A stretch of DNA of 54,671 bases from an uncultured Oscillospiraceae bacterium (GTDB taxonomy: Bacteria; Bacillota; Clostridia; Oscillospirales; Oscillospiraceae): positions 1-54,671 of the forward strand of contig CATKZW010000019.1 of assembly GCA_949841465.1 (NCBI GenBank). Reading direction: 5' to 3'. The position numbers were made by a program, and so were the translations under genes. Below are positions 50,184 through 54,671 of the stretch, one piece after another. The stretch's first letter is position 1; the number at the start of each line of letters is the position of its first letter. The notes under the pieces were generated by a model. It had not been told where the DNA came from, did not search any database, and was given only the letters and a program-made list of their open reading frames with translations.

Positions 50184-51653
50184 ATGGAATTGATGCCGAG
50201 GCTCCAGGTTATCGCAAATAAAGTGCCGCAGGGTGCGCGGCTGGCAGACGTGGGCACCGACCATGGACATCTGCCGGTATGGCTGCTGCTGAACGGTCGG
50301 ATCGACCGTGCCATCGCCGCAGATCTGCGGGCCGGCCCTTTGAACCGGGCACGGGAGACCGCACGACAGTATGGTCAGACAGAGCGGGTCTCTTTCCGTC
50401 TGTGCGACGGTTTGGTCGATGTCAGAGCGGAAGAGGCGGACACGGTGGTCATTGCCGGTATGGGTGGCGAGACCATCGCAGCCATTTTAAAAGCTGCGCC
50501 TTGGTGCCGGATGGATAAGCTTCTGCTTCTGCAGCCCATGACCGGTGCACCCAAGCTGCGGGAGTGGCTTCAGGTAAATGGATATGCCATTTTAGATGAG
50601 GAGATTGTCCGAGAAGGGAAAAAGCTTTACAGTATTTGGACTGTAATGGGCGGTAATATGCCGGCGCTGACTCCAGCAGAGCTGTGGGCGGGGAAGAACC
50701 GCTCCGCTCCACTGCGGAAAGAATTTCTGGATATGATGGAGCGGAAGGCGGAGCGGGCGCTTCAAGGCCATCTTGCGGCCCAGTCGCCGGACCAAGCCGC
50801 AGTCACCCGGCTAAAGGCAGTGACTGCGGGACTTCGAGAGATGAAAAAGGAGTTGATCCCTGTGACCACAGTTGGAATGGTATATGAGTTTTTGCAGGAA
50901 AAGGCACCCTTTGAGCTCCAGGAGGGGTTTGACAACGCGGGTTTTCTGGTGGGTAGAGAAGGGGCATCCGTCAGCAAAATTCTGGTGGCTCTGGATATCA
51001 CTGAGCAGGTGGTTCAGGAAGCGTCGGAGCAGGGTGCCCAGCTCATTGTAGCTCACCATCCGGTGATTTTTGGCGGCGTTAAGTCCGTGACGGATCAGAC
51101 AGTTGCCGGACGGGTTCTGCTGTCTTTGGCAGAAAACGGAATCGCCGCCATTTGCACCCACACCAATCTGGATGCGGTAGAGGGAGGCGTGAATGACGCT
51201 CTTGCACTGCGCTTAGGGCTAACCGACATCGGGCAGCTGAAGCAGGCGGGTGTAGACGGACAGGGACGCCCCTATGGTATCGGCCGAGTGGGATTTGTCC
51301 CAGAGCAGCCGTTATACGACTTTGCCATGGCAGTAAAGCGTCTGCTGGGGGCCAATGGCATCCGCCTGGTGGATGGGGGAAAGCCTGTGCATATGGTGGC
51401 GGTGGGCGGCGGCGCCTGTGCAGACTTTATAGACGACGCTTTGGCGCAAGGCTGTGACACCTTTGTTACTTCCGACGTGAAGTATCACCAGTTTCTGGAA
51501 AGCCGGGCGCTGGGGTTGAATTTGGTGGACGCAGGGCACTTCCCCACAGAGGATGTGGTGTGCCCGGTGCTCCGGGGCTGGCTGGCCAAACGGTTCCCGC
51601 ATGTATCTACGTCCATTTCTCAGCGGCACACGGAGGTATTTTCCTACCTTTGA
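50184..51653 (+). CDS. TrmK-Nif3 fusion: tRNA (adenine-22-N1)-methyltransferase + Nif3-like dinuclear metal protein
   Basis: One 489-aa frame joins two proteins that are usually separate neighbours. Residues 1-222 are TrmK, which methylates A22 in tRNA: LADVGTDHGHLPVWLL is the SAM loop, followed by VVIAGMGGETIAAIL. From about 227 it is a complete Nif3-like domain (YqfO/YbgI): AHHPVIFGG, THTNLDAVEGGVNDALA, and VDAGHFPTED supply the dinuclear metal ligands. An internal GTG at 50862 has AAAGGAG 9 bp upstream, so free Nif3 protein (263 aa) can also be made. The +1 frame has a TGA at 50854-50856, so one small indel would split the two. Start ATG 50184 after GGAAGAGGAT. I am sure of both domains; less sure that the fusion is expressed as one chain. 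Confidence 0.88.
   Translation: MELMPRLQVIANKVPQGARLADVGTDHGHLPVWLLLNGRIDRAIAADLRAGPLNRARETARQYGQTERVSFRLCDGLVDVRAEEADTVVIAGMGGETIAAILKAAPWCRMDKLLLLQPMTGAPKLREWLQVNGYAILDEEIVREGKKLYSIWTVMGGNMPALTPAELWAGKNRSAPLRKEFLDMMERKAERALQGHLAAQSPDQAAVTRLKAVTAGLREMKKELIPVTTVGMVYEFLQEKAPFELQEGFDNAGFLVGREGASVSKILVALDITEQVVQEASEQGAQLIVAHHPVIFGGVKSVTDQTVAGRVLLSLAENGIAAICTHTNLDAVEGGVNDALALRLGLTDIGQLKQAGVDGQGRPYGIGRVGFVPEQPLYDFAMAVKRLLGANGIRLVDGGKPVHMVAVGGGACADFIDDALAQGCDTFVTSDVKYHQFLESRALGLNLVDAGHFPTEDVVCPVLRGWLAKRFPHVSTSISQRHTEVFSYL
50846..50864 (+). promoter_or_regulatory. Internal ribosome site for the Nif3 part
   Basis: AAAGGAG 9 bp before an in-frame GTG (50862) that coincides with the start of the Nif3 homology, suggesting independent translation of the second domain. 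Confidence 0.6.
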
Positions 51654-51709
51654 TTCAGGCATAAAGCGGCCTCCGCTTCCATATGGTGAAGAGAAGGGGG
51701 GACTGGCTC

Positions 51710-52429
51710 ATGAAACGTGATATTCTGTTGCTTTTGGCGTGTCTGTGTGTACTGGCTGGAGTGAATTTGTTTGGAGCGGACCGCGTCGTACCGGCTGTAA
51801 CCAATCCCGGTGCGCAGGAAACGTGGACCTTGATCTTGGACGCTGGACACGGTGGGGAAGACGGCGGAGCCAGCACAGCGGCAGGGGAGAAGGAGAGCGA
51901 CATCAACCTGGCCATCGTTTTAAAGACCCAGTCATTGATGGCATTTTTGGGCGCGGAGCCGCAGCTCACTCGGGACACGGACATCTCTATCCACAGCGAC
52001 GAAGCCAAAACCATCCGGCAGAAAAAGGTCTCAGACTTAAAAAATCGGGTGGCAATGGTGGAAAGCATTCCAAATGCTCTGCTGATCAGTGTACACCAGA
52101 ATCACTTTACAGATCCGAGATACAGCGGATCTCAAGTGTTTTATAACAGCGATGATGTGAGCCGGCAGTGGGGGGAGGATACCCAGGAGGTGCTCCAGCA
52201 GGTGCTGGACTCTGACAATGTCCGGGAGGCCAAGCCTGTGTCGGACGGCATCTACTTATTCGATCATATCAGCTGTCCGGCTATCCTAGTGGAGTGCGGC
52301 TTCCTCAGCAATGGAGAGGAGGCGGCGCTGCTGCGCACGGACGCGTATCAGCGCAAGATCGCCATCGCGCTGGCTGGAACATATTTTAACGAACTGCAAA
52401 AGATACCCGCAGCATTGGGAGGGAAATGA
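51710..52429 (+). CDS. N-acetylmuramoyl-L-alanine amidase, CwlD-like
   Basis: A 239-aa secreted amidase_3. A signal peptide or membrane anchor covers about 1-24 (KRDILLLLACLCVLAGVNLFG), then ILDAGHGGEDGGAS (zinc His), a Glu in AGEKESDINLA, SVHQNHF (zinc His) and ILVECGFLSNGEEA (catalytic Glu). The size and layout match CwlD, which with PdaA makes muramic lactam in spore cortex; a vegetative amidase is possible. ATG after AAGGGGGGACTGGCTC. radA follows by 1 bp. Confidence 0.88.
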   Translation: MKRDILLLLACLCVLAGVNLFGADRVVPAVTNPGAQETWTLILDAGHGGEDGGASTAAGEKESDINLAIVLKTQSLMAFLGAEPQLTRDTDISIHSDEAKTIRQKKVSDLKNRVAMVESIPNALLISVHQNHFTDPRYSGSQVFYNSDDVSRQWGEDTQEVLQQVLDSDNVREAKPVSDGIYLFDHISCPAILVECGFLSNGEEAALLRTDAYQRKIAIALAGTYFNELQKIPAALGGK

Positions 52430-52430
52430 C

Positions 52431-53795
52431 ATGGCTAAGACCAAATCTGTATTTTATTGTACAGAGTGCGGAAATGAAACCTTGAAATGGCTGGGTAAGT
52501 GTCCCGCCTGCGGGGCGTGGAATACCATTGTGGAGCAGCCAGCGGTGGATGCCAAGAGAAAAGCGACAGTGCCTGGCTCCAGCGGCCTAAGCATTCGGCG
52601 GCCCAAGCCTATGGCTGAGGTGGAGGCAGTGGATGAGCTCCGCTTCAACACCGGCATGAATGAGCTGGACCGTGTGCTGGGCGGCGGCGCGGTCAAGGGC
52701 TCACTGGTGCTGGTGGGAGGCGCGCCAGGCATTGGAAAATCCACATTGATGCTGCAAATTTGTGACAATTTGTGTCGCTTTTCTCAAGTTTTATATGTAT
52801 CTGGAGAGGAATCAGAGCGCCAAATTAAGCTGCGTGCTCAGCGGCTTGGCATATGCGATAAGGGCCTGTCGCTTTTTTCTGAGACTAATTTGGACGATAT
52901 CGTGGCCGCCGTCCAAGAGAGTAAGCCGGACGTCCTCATTGTGGACTCCATCCAGACCATTTATAATGGCGATTCCAGCTCTTCGCCGGGCAGCGTGACC
53001 CAGGTAAAGGAGTGCACGATGGCGCTGATGCATCTGGCCAAGGGCATGGGAGTTACAGTGTTTGTGGTGGGGCATATTAATAAGGAGGGCTCGCTGGCTG
53101 GACCTAAGGTGCTGGAGCATATGGTGGACTGTGTGCTTCATTTCGAGGGGGAGGAGCACAATTCCTACCGTATTTTGCGGGCGGCAAAAAATCGCTTCGG
53201 CGCCACCAACGAGATCGGTGTGTTTGAAATGGGCGATCAGGGTTTGGTAGAAGTACCCAATCCATCGGAAGCCATGTTGTACGGGCGGCCGGAGAACATG
53301 CCCGGTTCCTGCGTTACTTGTGTGATGGAGGGGGTGCGGCCGGTACTGGCAGAGGTCCAGGCGCTGCTGTCGCCTTCAGCTTATGGAAACGCCCGTCGGT
53401 CCAGCAACGGTTTCGACTACAACCGGGCTATGATGATGGCGGCAGTGCTGGAGAAACGGGGCGGCTTGGTGTTGTCCAGCTGCGACTTCTACGTGAATGT
53501 CATTGGTGGCTTGACCCTGGACGAGCCTGCAGCCGATCTGGCTTTGGTTGTGGCGCTGGCGTCCAGTTTTCGGGATAAGCCTGTTCCCTTTGATTTAGCG
53601 GCCATTGGCGAGGTGGGCCTCACTGGAGAGCTGAGGTCGGTGAATGCCATCAATCAGCGACTCAGCGAGGTGCGGCGGCTTGGTTTTTCCAAATGCCTGA
53701 TTCCGGCCCGGAACAGCGGGAAGATTGTGACGCCTGCCGGCCTAGATCTGATCTGGGTCGGAAACATTCGTGAAGCCATTGCTGTGCTGGTTTGA
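52431..53795 (+). CDS. radA: DNA repair protein RadA
   Basis: A 454-aa RadA/Sms branch-migration factor. N-terminal zinc finger YCTECGNETLKWLGKCPACGAW (four Cys), RecA-like ATPase with Walker A GGAPGIGKSTLMLQ (near 95), the RadA-specific AKNRFGATNEIGVFEM (KNRFG motif) and a C-terminal Lon-like domain without the catalytic pair. It acts in homologous recombination repair. Start ATG after GGGAGGGAAATGAC. The final 54 bp overlap a small ORF on the opposite strand. Confidence 0.98.
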   Translation: MAKTKSVFYCTECGNETLKWLGKCPACGAWNTIVEQPAVDAKRKATVPGSSGLSIRRPKPMAEVEAVDELRFNTGMNELDRVLGGGAVKGSLVLVGGAPGIGKSTLMLQICDNLCRFSQVLYVSGEESERQIKLRAQRLGICDKGLSLFSETNLDDIVAAVQESKPDVLIVDSIQTIYNGDSSSSPGSVTQVKECTMALMHLAKGMGVTVFVVGHINKEGSLAGPKVLEHMVDCVLHFEGEEHNSYRILRAAKNRFGATNEIGVFEMGDQGLVEVPNPSEAMLYGRPENMPGSCVTCVMEGVRPVLAEVQALLSPSAYGNARRSSNGFDYNRAMMMAAVLEKRGGLVLSSCDFYVNVIGGLTLDEPAADLALVVALASSFRDKPVPFDLAAIGEVGLTGELRSVNAINQRLSEVRRLGFSKCLIPARNSGKIVTPAGLDLIWVGNIREAIAVLV

Positions 53796-53921
53796 CAGCT
53801 TTGGCGTGAAATTCAGGCAGGCATCGTTTGGGACAGCCTGACCCACAGTCTGGGCCTGGGCCAATGTGCACAGGCCTTCGTCCTGAAATTTGCAGTTTTG
53901 CGTACATGGAATGAAGCTCAT
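53742..53921 (-). CDS. Small Cys-containing protein, antisense to radA end
   Basis: A 59-aa ORF beginning MSFIPCTQNCKFQDEGLCTL and containing four Cys in the first two thirds (Cys6, Cys10, Cys18, Cys35 approximately). The C-x3-C-x7-C pattern resembles a very common short Clostridial protein of unknown role, probably metal-binding, which is usually about 40-55 aa. ATG has AGGTGATTTGT before it. Its C-terminal 18 codons overlap radA on the other strand, and the tail is longer than I would expect. No function can be assigned. Confidence 0.65.
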   Translation of the reverse strand: MSFIPCTQNCKFQDEGLCTLAQAQTVGQAVPNDACLNFTPKLSNQHSNGFTNVSDPDQI

Positions 53922-54035
53922 ACAAATCACCTGAATTATATGATTTAAAAACAAAGCCGAATAGGCCGATTGGGAGGAGATGTGGACTGGCACATATCCA
54001 ACTCAATAAAAAGTAGGTTTTAGTTTTATGATGTG

Positions 54036-54067
54036 CAAAAGCAGGGGAGACTATCCCCTGCTTTTTA
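54036..54067. terminator. Hairpin after the coiled-coil gene
   Basis: AAAAGCAGGGGA-GACTA-TCCCCTGCTTTT. T tracts exist in both directions, so it may serve the minus-strand coiled-coil gene; 53922-54035 otherwise contains no gene. Confidence 0.8.
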
Positions 54068-54325
54068 CTGTACTTTTTTCAGTTCTTGTATTTCTCGGTT
54101 GATACGTATGATTGCGGCTTGGTGTACATCGAGCTGATCCTGAAGCTGCTCTGTCCGGCGCTCAATCTTGTCGTCAATACGCTCTAAGATCATGTTATGG
54201 CCTTCCGCTAGCTTTTGGATATCAGGCTTAAGTTGAAGTTCGATCATAGCCGTATTCTTCTTCACGTCTTGTTTGATTTCGGCCACTTGTTGTAGAATTT
54301 CTTCCAACAATTCTCTGTCTGTCAT
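54065..54325 (-). CDS. Small coiled-coil protein
   Basis: An 86-aa, highly charged protein that is helical throughout: RELLEEILQQVAEIKQDVKKNTAMIE has clear heptads, as has IERRTEQLQDQLDVHQAAI, and the end EIQELKKVQ. It resembles small coiled-coil proteins widespread in Clostridia without known function, often described in the vicinity of mobile elements. ATG after TAGGAGGGGACAAGC. Own promoter at 54358-54386. Confidence 0.85.
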   Translation of the reverse strand: MTDRELLEEILQQVAEIKQDVKKNTAMIELQLKPDIQKLAEGHNMILERIDDKIERRTEQLQDQLDVHQAAIIRINREIQELKKVQ

Positions 54326-54357
54326 GCTTGTCCCCTCCTAAAATAATCGATAATAAA

Positions 54358-54386
54358 ATCATATCATACTCACCGAGGCCAGTCAA
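54358..54386 (-). promoter_or_regulatory. Promoter of the coiled-coil gene
   Basis: On the minus strand TTGACT, 17-bp spacer, TATGAT, 33 bp before the ATG. Confidence 0.85.
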
Positions 54387-54405
54387 GCCCGCGGGGGAGA
54401 CCTAG

Positions 54406-54671
54406 CAGGGCAACAGCATTTAAGATTTCGCAAATAAAATTTGCAGGAAACAGTTAGGGTCAAGTGCGGCGGAAAAGCGTTTTCGTTTCAAGCTGACCCT
54501 GGGGCCGAAGTCGGCGTGTTTGCAGAGAGCGAGGGCGGTCTTATGCAGGACGTTTAAATTCAAGGGAGACATATCTTTCCTGGCCCTGGAGGAATCTTCC
54601 TCAAAGATAACGTCCAAGGCCCAATGAAGCTGATTCTCAATGGACCAATGCTTGCGTACCGCGTAAGCAAA
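54406..54671 (-). mobile_element. End of an ISAs1-type insertion sequence (truncated by window)
   Basis: The transposase end lies at 54420; CAGGGCAACAGC at 54406 resembles the CAGGGC-type terminal repeat of this family, so the IS end is probably here. The other end is outside the window, so neither the inverted repeat partner nor a target duplication can be checked. Confidence 0.6.
54420..54671 (-). CDS. ISAs1 family transposase, C-terminal part
   Basis: Partial; the gene continues beyond the right edge. In frame from the edge: AYAVRKHWSIENQLHWALDV followed by IFEEDSSRARKD, the RxHWxIENxLHWxLDVxFxED pattern of ISAs1/H-repeat transposases that contains the catalytic Glu, then SPLNLNVLHKTALAL. 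About 83 residues are visible. The stop is 14 bp inside the supposed IS end. The nearest 5' part, with the other DDE residues, is not seen, so intactness is unknown. Confidence 0.88.
   Translation of the reverse strand, partial: FAYAVRKHWSIENQLHWALDVIFEEDSSRARKDMSPLNLNVLHKTALALCKHADFGPRVSLKRKRFSAALDPNCFLQILFAKS

Noticed and set aside
1-54671. CRISPR array, rRNA operon, prophage or BGC
   Set aside because: No direct repeat-spacer pattern, no rRNA sequence and no phage structural or biosynthetic cluster was seen; apart from the recombinase-sigG junction and the terminal IS the content is housekeeping.

Overview
The window is a gene-dense, GC-rich chromosomal stretch from a spore-forming anaerobic Firmicute. 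The best guess is an Oscillospiraceae-type gut Clostridium (Flavonifractor / Pseudoflavonifractor-like). This is inferred from a PolC-type polymerase, sporulation genes (YlmC/YmxH, SpoIVFA/SpoIVFB-like pair, CwlD-like amidase, a sigG fragment), desulfoferrodoxin, an EFR1-type flavodoxin/ferredoxin protein and the non-mevalonate isoprenoid genes; no database search was possible.

Layout. 0.1-9.5 kb: small enzymes (cupin, HIT, CmpB-like membrane protein, FAD/Rieske oxidoreductase, GtrA, iron alcohol dehydrogenase, DUF3842, nucleotidyltransferase, aldose epimerase, RidA, TfoX-C domain protein, tgt, desulfoferrodoxin). 9.5-12 kb: a 15-bp perfect inverted repeat, a 55-aa ORF, a large serine recombinase, and directly behind it the 3' half only of the forespore sigma factor gene sigG. 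12-15 kb (minus strand): EFR1 ferredoxin, tsf, rpsB, ylmC. 15.2-26.8 kb (plus): pyrH-frr-uppS-cdsA-dxr-rseP-ispG-(GNAT)-polC-NUDIX. 26.8-34.4 kb: his operon hisZGDBHA-(broken kinase)-FIE followed by a BI-1 membrane protein. 34.5-34.9 kb: a monocistronic 27-codon mini-gene (minus) with its own promoter and terminator, and tRNA-Gly. 35-39 kb: SpoIVFA/FB-like pair, rplS with a structured leader, rbgA, rnhB, yraN. 39-42 kb: dipeptidase, thrC, metallophosphoesterase. 42.2-49.5 kb: proteostasis run tig-clpP-clpX-lon-engB, then an FAH-family hydrolase. 49.6-53.9 kb: tRNA-Gln, DUF1858 protein, a TrmK-Nif3 fusion, CwlD-like amidase, radA, and a small Cys-rich protein on the other strand. 54-54.7 kb: a coiled-coil protein and the end of an ISAs1-type transposase running off the window.

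Most of the window is housekeeping. The standout is sigG: the fragment begins at the conserved AVPMI codons about 27 bp after a serine recombinase stop codon, and no 5' half exists in the window. This is the geometry of a recombinase element inserted in a sporulation sigma gene, reminiscent of the skin element in sigK but in a different sigma factor. Whether it excises during sporulation, is a dead disruption, or reflects a rearrangement cannot be decided from this window. Secondary points are the 27-aa mini-gene, the TrmK-Nif3 fusion with an internal start, the broken P-loop kinase inside the his operon, and rpsB-tsf being divergent from pyrH.
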